NCBI GenBank assembly: GCA_034044135.1 | Contig: CP139021.1 | Coordinates: 1,751,635 to 1,815,634, forward strand | Direction: 5' to 3' | DNA length: 64,000 nucleotides | Origin: Flammeovirgaceae bacterium SG7u.111 | GTDB lineage: Bacteria > Bacteroidota > Bacteroidia > Cytophagales > Flammeovirgaceae | Shown here: positions 10,080 through 18,764 of the stretch, in pieces | Layout: each line of letters opens with the position of its first letter | Numbering within the stretch: the first letter of the stretch is position 1 | Notes under the pieces: model-generated | Databases searched by the model: none | Told to the model about the DNA's origin: nothing | What the model saw: the letters and a program-made list of their open reading frames with translations, nothing else | Translations under genes and position numbers: made by a program

Positions 10080-10856
10080 TTGGAAAGACAAGAAGCGACG
10101 AAATTTGTGGGGATCATTCCCGCCCGGTATGGATCTACCCGCCTCGACGGCAAACCTTTGCGAATGATTCATGGGAAATCGATGATCCAACGTGTGTATG
10201 AGCAGGCCTCGAAAGCCTTGGAACACGTGTTTGTGGCCACAGACGATGAGCGGATTATCCGTGAGGTGGAAAGTTTTGGTGGCAATGCGATCATGACTTC
10301 TGCCACTCATAATACGGGTACAAACCGCTGTATGGAAGCAGCCGAGATTATCCGCAGCGAGAAGAATATCGATTTTGAGGTGGTGATAAATGTACAAGGA
10401 GACGAGCCAATGCTAGAGCCAGACCAAGTGCGGGATATCATGGCTTGTTTTGAAGGAGGTTCGCCCGAAATGGCCACCTTGGTGATTTCCGTTTCACATA
10501 CAGAAGACCTTTTTAACCAAAGTGAAGTGTTTGTAACCTATGACAATGATGGATATGCACTTTATTTTAGCAGAGCTACTATTCCCTACTTAAGGGATAT
10601 CCCAAAAGAAGAATGGCTGAAACATGCAACGTTTTACAAGCACTTGGGCATGTATGCTTATACATTCGATGCCCTGAAAGACTTTGCTGCCATGAAACAA
10701 ACTGATTTGGAGAAAAAGGAATCGCTGGAGCAGCTTAGATGGTTGGAAAATGGTAGAAAGATGAAAATAGGAATCACCGAGCATGATAGCATTCCGGTAG
10801 ATACAAAAGAGGACCTGGAAAGGGTTATTGGTATCATCAAAGAGCGGGAAGGTTGA
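10080..10856 (+). CDS. kdsB: 3-deoxy-manno-octulosonate cytidylyltransferase (CMP-Kdo synthetase)
   Basis: 258 residues, the usual KdsB length. It activates Kdo with CTP to CMP-Kdo for transfer to lipid A. Seen: the nucleotide-binding start GIIPARYGSTRLDGKPL, then FVATDDERI and VVINVQGDEPM, and the late ETHD-like EHDSIPVDTKEDLERV. The start is TTG at 10080: an in-frame stop at 10062 and the lack of any ATG between force a non-ATG start, and AAGAGAGAG lies just before it. The next downstream option, GTG at 10107, would still keep the catalytic core. It opens the Kdo cluster; kdsA follows after 117 bases, a gap with its own possible -7 box. Confidence 0.95.
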   Translation: MERQEATKFVGIIPARYGSTRLDGKPLRMIHGKSMIQRVYEQASKALEHVFVATDDERIIREVESFGGNAIMTSATHNTGTNRCMEAAEIIRSEKNIDFEVVINVQGDEPMLEPDQVRDIMACFEGGSPEMATLVISVSHTEDLFNQSEVFVTYDNDGYALYFSRATIPYLRDIPKEEWLKHATFYKHLGMYAYTFDALKDFAAMKQTDLEKKESLEQLRWLENGRKMKIGITEHDSIPVDTKEDLERVIGIIKEREG

Positions 10857-10894
10857 TTTATGTTGCTAAAGGAAAGTTTTTTTGCATAAAAACG

Positions 10895-10902
10895 TACCTT
10901 TG
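10895..10902 (+). promoter_or_regulatory. possible -7 promoter element before kdsA
   Basis: TACCTTTG, an exact TAnnTTTG match, 71 bases before the kdsA ATG. No TTG lies at the usual 17-23 base distance, so only half of the expected promoter is visible. Confidence 0.4.
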
Positions 10903-10973
10903 CAGCCATCTGGACAAAAGCGACACTTGCTAAGTCAGACCAATACGTATAATAGACACAAATTTATTTTTCA

Positions 10974-11807
10974 ATGGAAAAAAAGATAGTCAAAGTTGGA
11001 GATATTTCATGTGGTGCCGATGAGTTGTTTTTAATCTCAGGTCCCTGCGTGATAGAGGAAGAGTCGATCATGATGAAAACAGCGGAAGCGATCAAAGAAG
11101 TGACCGAAAAACTGAACATTCCTGTGATCTACAAAGCGTCTTTCACAAAAGACAACAGAAGCTCACTTTCTTACTATAGAGGGCCAGGCTTGGAAGAAGG
11201 CTTGCGCATTCTTCAAAAAGTAAAAGATGAGTTTGGTTTTCCCATCATTTCCGATATTCATTACCCTTCTCAGGCTGCACCTGCGGGTGAAGTTTTGGAT
11301 GTAATCCAAATACCTGCCTACTTGTGTATGCAGTCTGAATTGTTGACTGCTGCTGCAAAAACTGGCAAGGTGATCAACATCAAACACGGTCAGTTCCTTG
11401 CTCCTGAGAACATGATAAAGCCAACCATGAAAGTGGTAGACAGTGGCAACGATCAGGTGATCTTAACAGAGCGTGGTTACACATTTGGTTACAACGACCT
11501 TATAGTTGACCCAAGAAGTTTCTACCACATGAACCAAACGGGCTATCCTGTTGTATTTGACATCACGCACTCTATCAGGAAATACGGCATCCCAAGTGCC
11601 GATCCTAAAGGTGGTAACCGTGAGTTTTTGCCAACTATCGCTCGCTCAGGTGTAGCGGCTGGGGTAGATGGAATCTTTGTAGAAGCTCACCCTGAGCCGG
11701 CAAAAGCGCTTTGCGATGCAGCTAGCCAGTTGCCTTTGACAGAGCTAGAAGAGTTCTTGAAGCCTTTGTTGGAAATCCACAACGTAACAAGGAAGTACAC
11801 AAAGTAA
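10974..11807 (+). CDS. kdsA: 3-deoxy-8-phosphooctulonate synthase (Kdo-8-P synthase)
   Basis: 277 residues, the full family length. It condenses phosphoenolpyruvate with D-arabinose 5-phosphate to Kdo-8-phosphate in the cytoplasm. Seen: KASFTKDNRSS with SYYRGPGLEEGL (substrate binding), QIPAYLCMQSELL, VINIKHGQF, VFDITHS and FVEAHPEP. The early loop reads SGPCVIEE with Cys25. In this family a Cys at that place marks the metal-dependent class, where E. coli has Asn, so this enzyme is predicted to need a divalent metal. The next gene, a transaldolase-like/CBS fusion, starts 62 bases downstream in the same direction. Confidence 0.97.
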   Translation: MEKKIVKVGDISCGADELFLISGPCVIEEESIMMKTAEAIKEVTEKLNIPVIYKASFTKDNRSSLSYYRGPGLEEGLRILQKVKDEFGFPIISDIHYPSQAAPAGEVLDVIQIPAYLCMQSELLTAAAKTGKVINIKHGQFLAPENMIKPTMKVVDSGNDQVILTERGYTFGYNDLIVDPRSFYHMNQTGYPVVFDITHSIRKYGIPSADPKGGNREFLPTIARSGVAAGVDGIFVEAHPEPAKALCDAASQLPLTELEEFLKPLLEIHNVTRKYTK

Positions 11808-11869
11808 ACCTTTGTTCAGTTTAGACTTTAATCTTATCAATAAGTACGAAAACATATCTTTAAAAAATT

Positions 11870-12880
11870 ATGGAATTATATCTTGATTCGGCTGATCTTA
11901 ACGAAATAGAAGAAGCGTTCAAACTTGGCTACTTGGCCGGGCTTACCACTACCCCTACATTCATGCACCGTCACGGTGTAACTGATATCGATGGCATGAT
12001 TTTGAAATTGGCTGATATGGTGCCAATTCTTCAAGTTGAAGCCTTGGGCAAAACGGCTGACGAAATCGTAGCTGAAGCTGAAAGATTGGTGAGCATTGGA
12101 TGTGACCCTAAGAAAACCGTTTTCAAAATTCCTATTTCTATCGAAGGAACAATGGCTTGTAAGCGATTGATCGATAAGGGAATGATGGTAAATATTCACT
12201 TGGTTTATACTTTGCAACAAGCGTACATGGCAATGGCTGCTGGTGCAACGTATGTTTGCCCATTGGTTGGTCGTTTGCAAGACCAAGGCCACGATGCACT
12301 TGAGCTAGTTGAGCAGTGCGTAGAGGCAGTGAACTACTACGGTTACAACACCAAAATCATGTTCTCTTCAGTGCGTTACCCTGAGCACATCAGAAATGCA
12401 ATGAAAGTTGGTGTTCACACCATCACTGTGCCTTGGAAAGTAATGAAGATGTTGACTGAAAACAACTTTACCAAATTGGGTACTGATCAGTTCTTTGAAC
12501 ATACCCGCCTTATGACTGTAAAGGTGAAAGATGCGATAAGTGATGTGAACCCAGTGGTTAGCAAAGAAACTTCTATCACTGAAGCGTTGGTGAAAATGAC
12601 CGAGTACGGATTCGGTTGTGTAACTGTATTGGATGGCGATAAAGCAATTGGTGTATTTACCGATGGCCAGCTTCGTAGGTTGATCCAAGAAGGTGGCGAA
12701 GGCGCTATCAGCAAAACATTGGGCGATTTGGAATACAGAAGCCCTATTTTTGTAGAAGGCGAAGAGCTGTTGTTCGAAGCTTCTAAACTATTTAAAGAGT
12801 ACGAAGTTGATACCTTGATGGTAACCGAGCAAGGAAAGCCAGTAGGTATGCTTGATATCCAAGATTTGAACAAATACTAA
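11870..12880 (+). CDS. transaldolase-like aldolase fused to a CBS pair, in the Kdo operon
   Basis: 336 residues. Residues 1 to about 220 resemble small transaldolase/fructose-6-phosphate aldolase (FSA) proteins: MELYLDSADLNEIEEA start with Asp6, LTTTPTF, and FKIPIS with Lys86 at the Schiff-base position (Lys85 of E. coli FSA). Residues about 224-336 are two CBS motifs, and IGVFTDGQLRRLI is very like the CBS part of KdsD/KpsF arabinose-5-phosphate isomerases. Active-site changes against FSA: Thr28 for Asn28, His110 for Thr109 and Leu132 for Tyr131; a Gln (Gln55) is kept. Sitting between kdsA and a KdsC-like gene with no KdsD in the window, it may supply or regulate supply of arabinose 5-phosphate. 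That role is inference; a plain pentose-phosphate function or an inactive sensor are alternatives. Confidence 0.85.
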   Translation: MELYLDSADLNEIEEAFKLGYLAGLTTTPTFMHRHGVTDIDGMILKLADMVPILQVEALGKTADEIVAEAERLVSIGCDPKKTVFKIPISIEGTMACKRLIDKGMMVNIHLVYTLQQAYMAMAAGATYVCPLVGRLQDQGHDALELVEQCVEAVNYYGYNTKIMFSSVRYPEHIRNAMKVGVHTITVPWKVMKMLTENNFTKLGTDQFFEHTRLMTVKVKDAISDVNPVVSKETSITEALVKMTEYGFGCVTVLDGDKAIGVFTDGQLRRLIQEGGEGAISKTLGDLEYRSPIFVEGEELLFEASKLFKEYEVDTLMVTEQGKPVGMLDIQDLNKY

Positions 12881-12897
12881 AAAACGATTTATATATC

Positions 12898-13608
12898 ATG
12901 ATTCAAAAAATCATAGGGATATATCAACAATCAGGAGGTGTCTTTACGGCATCTCCTGATTTGTTTATGGAGAAATTTGCCAAGATCAAAGGGTTTATCT
13001 TCGACTGGGACGGGGTGTTTAATGCAGGTAGGAAAAGTGAAGCAACTCACAGTGATTTTAGTGAAGTGGACTCGATGGGCACGAACCTTTTACGCTTCGC
13101 TATGTGGCTGAAAGAGGAGAAAAAACAGGCGCCGTTTGCTGTTATCACTGGTGCACGAAATAGGGTTGCCTATCACGTTGCCAAACGAGAGCATTTCGAT
13201 TCGGTGTATTACAGCATTAAGTTTAAAATTGATGCAGCAAAGCATTTTGCCCAAACCCATGGCTTAGAGCTTGATGAAATAGCTTTTGTGTTTGACGATG
13301 TGCTTGATCTTAATTTGGCTGCCGAAGCTGGGCTGCGCTTCTTTATCAAAAGAAAGGCAAATCCGCTTTTCAATGCCTATGTAGAAGAAAAGGGTTTTGC
13401 CGATTATATAGCTGGTAGAGAAGGAGATAAGTTTGCCGTGAGGGAAATTACCGAGCTTTGCCTTGGGCTCAACGGTTACTTTGAAACCGTAGTCCAAAAG
13501 CGTATGGAATACCATGGCGATTATAAAAACTACCTCACCGAAAGGAACGAAAAAGCAACGAAATTCTTCACCACGAAGGACGATGTAATAGTGGACGGTG
13601 AAGGCTGA
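12898..13608 (+). CDS. KdsC-like HAD phosphatase (probable Kdo-8-P phosphatase)
   Basis: 236 residues, longer than the ~170-190 usual for KdsC, with about 30 extra residues before and about 45 after the core. HAD motif I is FIFDWDGVF (Asp36 nucleophile, Asp38 acid/base), motif II is AVITGARN, the motif III lysine lies in SIKFKIDAAK, and motif IV is FVFDDVLDLN. AVREITELCLG matches the KdsC tail. No cap domain is seen, as in KdsC. It starts 17 bases after the aldolase/CBS gene, and with kdsB and kdsA completes synthase, phosphatase and activation steps. Kdo-8-phosphate phosphatase is therefore the best guess. A bidirectional hairpin follows. Confidence 0.75.
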   Translation: MIQKIIGIYQQSGGVFTASPDLFMEKFAKIKGFIFDWDGVFNAGRKSEATHSDFSEVDSMGTNLLRFAMWLKEEKKQAPFAVITGARNRVAYHVAKREHFDSVYYSIKFKIDAAKHFAQTHGLELDEIAFVFDDVLDLNLAAEAGLRFFIKRKANPLFNAYVEEKGFADYIAGREGDKFAVREITELCLGLNGYFETVVQKRMEYHGDYKNYLTERNEKATKFFTTKDDVIVDGEG

Positions 13609-13637
13609 TTTTTTTGATGAGGAAAAGAGTAGTTAGT

Positions 13638-13675
13638 AAAAAAGATGCCATCTTTTTGAGCAATGGCATCTTTTA
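13638..13675. terminator. bidirectional terminator between Kdo operon and trehalose gene
   Basis: AAAAGATGCCAT (13640-13651) pairs with ATGGCATCTTTT (13663-13674) around an 11-base loop, with A/T runs on both outer sides. It separates two convergent genes. Confidence 0.8.
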
Positions 13676-13692
13676 TATCACAATCATAGCTT

Positions 13693-15870
13693 TTAAGAAT
13701 ACAAACTCTTCAGTAATTTCCTCACTTCTTCGGTAGAACGAATATTAAGAAGTGCTGCCGAAACGGTTAAGCCAACTTTTATGCTGAAAGCATTTTCGGG
13801 CATGGCTTTGAAGGTATCTTCATCTGTCACATCGTCGCCAAGAGCCATTACAAAATCCCAGTTGTCTTTTGCGAGCCACTTGCTTGCCGCTCTACCTTTG
13901 TTCACCACTCGGCTTTTTATTTCTATTACTTTGTTCCCTTCCATGGTTTGCAAGTCCATGTTGGTAATGAGGTAATTAAGGTTCGATAGTAATTCCCTCG
14001 CCCTCAAATCGCCAAAGTCCGTATCAGCTTTGCGGTAGTGCCATACCAGCGAATAGTCCTTGTCCTCGATGAACGAGCCAGGTGTCCTGTCCACATATAG
14101 CTCCAAAATATGCCTGATCTGGTCTTTCCACGACTGATCCAACGTGTCAATCATATCCCATTCTTTACCGCTTTCTTTGAGCCAAACCCCGTGCTCTGCT
14201 ATGATGTCTAAGTTGAGGTGGGAAACCCAATCGTGGAGCGTACTTTTGTCCCTTCCGCTTATGATCACCACCTTGTTTTGTGGGTCTTTGGTAAGGTTGG
14301 TCAATATTTCTAAAAGCTCTTCATCGGGACTAACCGATTTTGGGTCGGCGGCAAATGCTTTGAGTGTGCCATCGTAATCCAAAAACAAGATCCTCTTTTT
14401 GGAGCTTTTATAAGCATTCACAATTTTGTCAGCTGTTTTTCCAGTAACTAATTTCATGTTCAATTTTTCTTGTTCAACTTTTACTTCATCCAGTTGTTCC
14501 ATAAATACTTCTACCCAGCGGTGCACATTATAGCGTTTTACCTTATGTTGCATTTCCTCGTTTCGGGCAATTTGCTCCGCTTCGGGCATTTCCAAGGCTT
14601 GCGCCATTGCATCTACCAACTGGTTCACATCGTTCGGGTTGATGAGAATTGACTCCGAAAGCTCTTTGGCAGCCCCTGCCATTTCACTCAAAATCAACAC
14701 GCCTCGCTTGTCTCGCTTGCTGGCTATAAACTCTTTGCAGACAAGGTTCATCCCATCGCGAAGTGGGGTGATGAGCGCTACATCTGCGCAGCTATAAAGT
14801 GCAGAAAGGTCGTGGAAAGAGAAAGAGCGGTAGAAATAGTGGATAGGTTGCCAGTCAAGCAAACTATGTTTTCCGTTGATCCTGCCTACCATCGTATCAA
14901 TCTCTTCTTTGAGGTGTTGGTATTGGTCTACCTGAACCCTTGAAGGAACTACTAGCAAAATAAGTGTAACCTTCCCTTGGTATTGAGGATATTTTTCCAA
15001 AAACATATCGAAGGCGTGCAACCTTTGCTTGATGCCCTTGGTGTAGTCCAAGCGGTCTATGGATAGCATCACTTTTTTGGAAGAGAAAATCTGGAAATAC
15101 TGCTTTAGCTTGTCGATGGTCTCGGGAGCATGGGTAGCATTCGAGAACTTCTCGTAATCAATGCCCATAGGGAACGCATCTACGGCAATCAGCCTGTTGT
15201 TGATCTTGATTTTACCCATAGTGCTGCCATAGCCCAATACTCTGTTGGCGGAGCTAAGGAAGTGGCGCATGTCGTCGTAGGTGTGGAAACCTAGCAAATC
15301 CGAACCAAGCATTCCCTCCAAAATTTGTTCTCGCCAAGGTAAGAGCCTGAAAATCTCGTAAGAAGGGAAAGGGATATGTTGGAAGAATCCGATGGTGGCG
15401 TTGGGTAATTTTTCCCTCACCATGCTGGGGAGCAAGAGCAGTTGGTAATCGTGGATCCAGATCACATCTCCGTCCGAGGCGTGTTTCAATATTTCGTTCC
15501 TAAACTTCTCGTTTACCTTCACGTAGGCTTCCCAGAGGTAGTCGTCGTAGATGGCAAATTCAGTAAAGTAGTGGAATAGCGGCCAGAGCGTTTTGTTGCT
15601 AAACCCTTCGTAATAATCTTCAATATCTTCTGGCGTCAGGTACACTGGCGCCATGTTGTCATTCTTTAACTTTTGAGCAACTTCCGTCTTCTGAGATTCT
15701 ACCACATCGTAAATTCCCGGCCAGCCGAGCCAAAGGTTTTCACCTTGCTTATAAACAGAGCTAAGTCCAGTAGCCAACCCCCCAGCACTTGGTTTAAAGC
15801 TAAACTCGCCTTCGTCTTCGTGCACGGTAACTGGTAATCGGTTAGAAACTATTAATGTTCTTTTTGACAT
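13693..15870 (-). CDS. bifunctional trehalose-6-phosphate synthase/phosphatase
   Basis: 725 residues from the ATG at 15870, chosen because the GT20 core begins at once (LIVSNRLPV) and the upstream in-frame ATG at 15930 only adds 20 unconserved residues. Residues to about 470 form the synthase: SAGGLATGL, WIHDYQLLLLP, IDRLDYTKGI, then a PLRDGMNLVCKE block. Residues about 485-725 form a HAD trehalose-phosphatase: FLDYDGTL, VIISGRDK, and GDDVTDEDTFK. One chain thus makes trehalose 6-phosphate from UDP-glucose and glucose 6-phosphate and removes the phosphate, giving an osmoprotectant. The fused form is common in eukaryotes and in Bacteroidota. A bidirectional hairpin lies 18 bases downstream. 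Confidence 0.95.
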   Translation of the reverse strand: MSKRTLIVSNRLPVTVHEDEGEFSFKPSAGGLATGLSSVYKQGENLWLGWPGIYDVVESQKTEVAQKLKNDNMAPVYLTPEDIEDYYEGFSNKTLWPLFHYFTEFAIYDDYLWEAYVKVNEKFRNEILKHASDGDVIWIHDYQLLLLPSMVREKLPNATIGFFQHIPFPSYEIFRLLPWREQILEGMLGSDLLGFHTYDDMRHFLSSANRVLGYGSTMGKIKINNRLIAVDAFPMGIDYEKFSNATHAPETIDKLKQYFQIFSSKKVMLSIDRLDYTKGIKQRLHAFDMFLEKYPQYQGKVTLILLVVPSRVQVDQYQHLKEEIDTMVGRINGKHSLLDWQPIHYFYRSFSFHDLSALYSCADVALITPLRDGMNLVCKEFIASKRDKRGVLILSEMAGAAKELSESILINPNDVNQLVDAMAQALEMPEAEQIARNEEMQHKVKRYNVHRWVEVFMEQLDEVKVEQEKLNMKLVTGKTADKIVNAYKSSKKRILFLDYDGTLKAFAADPKSVSPDEELLEILTNLTKDPQNKVVIISGRDKSTLHDWVSHLNLDIIAEHGVWLKESGKEWDMIDTLDQSWKDQIRHILELYVDRTPGSFIEDKDYSLVWHYRKADTDFGDLRARELLSNLNYLITNMDLQTMEGNKVIEIKSRVVNKGRAASKWLAKDNWDFVMALGDDVTDEDTFKAMPENAFSIKVGLTVSAALLNIRSTEEVRKLLKSLYS

Positions 15871-16260
15871 AAAAATGATATTGGTTCTCAAATGATGATA
15901 AAAAATAATGAGCGCCTTTGGTTTTTCCATAGAGTTTGGAAAAAATCACTCATTAGGTAAAATAAGTGTTTCGTTTTAGTAAAACCACCTATTTTCTAAC
16001 TTGTTTGCTTTCTTTTCAAAGAGCTTTGCAAATCGACCACATGTTAATCATTTTTTACCATGAACAAAATTTTTTTGTAAAAACTAAAGTCTATTTCTAG
16101 GAATGAAAGAGCGTTATTTTTTTTAGAGAAAACACTAACATGCTGGTTTTCAGGGATTGGTTTTATGCTTTACATCTAATTTTTCTTCAAGGTTTCTATT
16201 TGCGTCAGAATGGATTAATTTAGCAATGAATTATTCACATTTTACTCTCCAAGTTTTTTT
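15871..16260. other. 390-base divergent intergenic region
   Basis: AT-rich gap between the trehalose gene (minus) and the nucleoside transporter gene (plus). It must hold both promoters. TAATTTAG near 16216 is one base off TAnnTTTG; no hairpin, repeat or credible small gene is seen. Confidence 0.5.
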
Positions 16261-17553
16261 ATGCAAATCATTAGAGGTTTAGTAGGTCTTCTTGTATTAA
16301 TAGCGGTAGCATGGATGTTTTCTAAAAACCGAAAAGCCGTAGATTGGAGGCTGGTAGGAACGGGTATCGTTCTTCAGATTATATTTGGTTTGCTTATCAC
16401 CCAAGTTAGCTTTGTAAGGATGGCTTTCATGAAAGTGAGCGAAGTATTTGTGAACTTTTTGAGTTATGCAGGAAACGGAGCTGAGTTTCTGTTTGGCGCT
16501 TTGGTGACTGATGTGAGTTCTTTTGGGTTTATATTCGCCTTCCAAGTGCTTCCCACCATTATTTTCTTTTCTACCGTTACGGCTGGGCTTTATTACTTAG
16601 GTATCCTTCAGAAAATAGTGTATGGCATTGCTTGGATAATGGCTCGTACTATGCGCCTTTCAGGGTCGGAAAGCTTATCGGTAGCAGGAAATATTTTCTT
16701 AGGGCAAACCGAAGCCCCTTTGTTGGTAAAGCCCTTTATTAAAAACATGACCTATTCGGAGCTGATGACCCTGATGACAGGAGGCATGGCGACCATTGCC
16801 GGCGGCGTGATGGCTGGATATGTAGCATTTTTAGGAGGCGATGATCCCGAGCTTCGAGTAAAATTTGCCTCGTACCTGCTTAGTGCTTCCATCATGAACG
16901 CACCTGCAGCGGTAGTGATTTCGAAGGTACTGATACCAGAAACGGAGCCTGAAAAGATTGATAAGGAATTAAAAGTAAATAGCGAAAGCTTAGGTGTAAA
17001 TTTAGTAGATGCTCTTTCCAATGGAGCTTCTGAAGGGTTGAAACTTGCCTTGAACGTCGGTGGAATGTTGTTGGCGTTTATTGCTTTGATATTTGCGGTT
17101 AATGGGCTGTTGAGCGGATTTATTGGTGAGGTAACTGGATTGAATCCGCTGATTGTAGAATCTACTGGAGGGCAGTTTACAGGTTTTTCTTTGGAGTATA
17201 TTTTGGGTCAAGCTTTCCGCCCTTTTGCTTGGGTAATGGGAGTGGAATGGGGAGATACGCTCAAAGTAGGAAGCTTGCTGGGGCAGAAAACAGTGATCAA
17301 CGAGTTTATAGCCTACAACGATTTGGCTCAGATGAAAGCGGATGGAGTATTGGCTTCCAAGTCGATTGTGATAGCTACTTATGCACTTTGCGGATTTTCA
17401 AACTTTAGCTCCATCGCCATCCAGATTGGCGGCATAGGGGGAATGGCTCCTAATCAGCAAGGGAACTTATCGAAGCTTGGTTTCTACGCACTTTTGGCTG
17501 CAACACTCGCTTGTATGATGACCGCTACTATTGCAGGCGCACTAGTTGGGTAA
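16261..17553 (+). CDS. NupC-type concentrative nucleoside transporter
   Basis: 430 residues, the usual CNT length. Hydrophobic throughout, with three N-terminal helices, a Gly/Ala-rich core and C-terminal helices. Family landmarks seen are GQTEAPLL in the first pore loop, the AGGVMAGYVAFLG stretch, the SIMNAPAAVVISK block and CGFSNFSSIAIQIGG near the end. The family imports nucleosides across the inner membrane with Na+ or H+. The gene stands alone and ends 5 bases from a convergent small gene, with no terminator between them. Confidence 0.95.
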   Translation: MQIIRGLVGLLVLIAVAWMFSKNRKAVDWRLVGTGIVLQIIFGLLITQVSFVRMAFMKVSEVFVNFLSYAGNGAEFLFGALVTDVSSFGFIFAFQVLPTIIFFSTVTAGLYYLGILQKIVYGIAWIMARTMRLSGSESLSVAGNIFLGQTEAPLLVKPFIKNMTYSELMTLMTGGMATIAGGVMAGYVAFLGGDDPELRVKFASYLLSASIMNAPAAVVISKVLIPETEPEKIDKELKVNSESLGVNLVDALSNGASEGLKLALNVGGMLLAFIALIFAVNGLLSGFIGEVTGLNPLIVESTGGQFTGFSLEYILGQAFRPFAWVMGVEWGDTLKVGSLLGQKTVINEFIAYNDLAQMKADGVLASKSIVIATYALCGFSNFSSIAIQIGGIGGMAPNQQGNLSKLGFYALLAATLACMMTATIAGALVG

Positions 17554-17558
17554 ATTGT

Positions 17559-17897
17559 TTAACTGTCCCACTTTTCTGTTTTTCCTCTGTCAACTACATG
17601 CCCTGAGTCAATAATCTGCGTGATGATAATGACTTCCTTCTCAGAAACTCCAAGTTTGTCTTGTACTGTTTCCAAAAAGGTGTTTTGGATTTCTTTTATG
17701 GGAGACTCGCCCCACAGAGAAGGAAGGAATAAATGCACTTTCATATCGTACTTTGCGCCTGCCGTCATAAAATTACTGACGATATGTATGCTGATATCTT
17801 TTACATCTACCCGTATCTTTTGTGCCCAGGAAAAAACTACAGCTTCCCATTTTTCTTGGGAAATAGGCTCTTGGGTATAAATAGTTGCTATAGGCAT
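17559..17897 (-). CDS. small protein with tautomerase-like features
   Basis: 112 residues. The sequence starts MPIATIYT, so Pro would be N-terminal after Met removal, as in the 4-oxalocrotonate tautomerase superfamily. Two beta-alpha-beta units seem present: a strand and helix at 3-30 followed by DISIHIVSN, then KVHLFLPS, a helix at about 70-88 and EVIIITQI. A double-unit tautomerase of this length (like CHMI or MIF) is therefore possible. No substrate can be named. It converges on the nucleoside transporter gene. The identification is a weak structural guess. Confidence 0.5.
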   Translation of the reverse strand: MPIATIYTQEPISQEKWEAVVFSWAQKIRVDVKDISIHIVSNFMTAGAKYDMKVHLFLPSLWGESPIKEIQNTFLETVQDKLGVSEKEVIIITQIIDSGHVVDRGKTEKWDS

Positions 17898-17929
17898 TTT
17901 AGTACTGTTTTTTTACATAAGTGCAGGTG

Positions 17930-18565
17930 TCAATTTCTCGTCAAGTCCAGTTGGATGACGGCTTTCGTATAATGGTCGGTTGCTGTTCCCGTGAGCCTAT
18001 TCCCGTTGTTTTGAATCTTGAGCGTAGCTGAACCAGAAGTGTTGAGAAGGGTATTGTAGTCAATTTTGACTTGCTTGCCCGAAATGCTACCATAGCCATC
18101 GCTGGTAATGGTCTGCACTCCAAAGTAATTTACAAATTCCTTCAAACTAATTTCTGTGCCGTATTGATTAATCTGGTAGAGCCCCCCACTGTAGGCATCG
18201 GTCCAATACCCTGTAAGGTTGACACTTGAAGTAGGCTCAGTTTGATTATTGCTCACCGCTTTTTGTTGCTTTGCTTTTAGCTGTTTTTCAAGCTCTTCTA
18301 TTCTTTTCAGCATTTCCTCTTCTTTGGCGGCAGCCTCGTCATCATCTAGCTCGGTTATCTTATTTTCGAGCTCTTGTACTCGTTGCGAATTGCTCGGTTG
18401 GTTTGCAGAGGGAAGGGTTTGCTCGGTTTGGGGCTTGGTAGTCACGCTGCTTTTGGGTGTGCCCAATAACCCGACTTGGTTTAAAATAACGATCAACGTT
18501 CCTATAGCGGTGATCAGCCCGGCAACAGCTCCAATAAAAGTGGTGAATCCTCTTTTTTCAGCCAT
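17930..18565 (-). CDS. membrane-anchored coiled-coil protein, unknown
   Basis: 211 residues. One N-terminal membrane helix (about 8-32) is followed by a Ser/Thr/Gln/Pro linker, a Glu/Lys coiled coil (about 62-105, repeating EEEMLKRIEELEKQLK) and a C-terminal soluble domain from LTGYWTDAYSGGLY to LTGTATDHYTKAVIQLDL. That last domain has the strand pattern of small lipocalin-like or 'extracellular ligand' beta domains. No family is recognised. It is transcribed towards the tautomerase-like gene with a 32-base gap, so the two may form one unit. The likely location is the cell envelope. Confidence 0.6.
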   Translation of the reverse strand: MAEKRGFTTFIGAVAGLITAIGTLIVILNQVGLLGTPKSSVTTKPQTEQTLPSANQPSNSQRVQELENKITELDDDEAAAKEEEMLKRIEELEKQLKAKQQKAVSNNQTEPTSSVNLTGYWTDAYSGGLYQINQYGTEISLKEFVNYFGVQTITSDGYGSISGKQVKIDYNTLLNTSGSATLKIQNNGNRLTGTATDHYTKAVIQLDLTRN

Positions 18566-18755
18566 ATTTCTTTAGGTTAGATATGCTCGCATACTAATTT
18601 AAGGATTTAGCGCATTTGAGGAAAGGGTTCTTTCTAATTATCTTTGATGAAGTTATCTGTACCAAATGAAAAAAATGGATTTGCCCCTAACTAATTTGTG
18701 CGGACTTTTATGCAATATCCAGATAGTTTACATTTCAACATCAGAATCTTTTATT

Positions 18756-18764
18756 AAAAAGGAT
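18756..18764. repeat. left target-site duplication of the IS element
   Basis: AAAAAGGAT, repeated exactly at 19926-19934 on the other side of the element. Nine bases fits the IS4 family. Confidence 0.9.
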
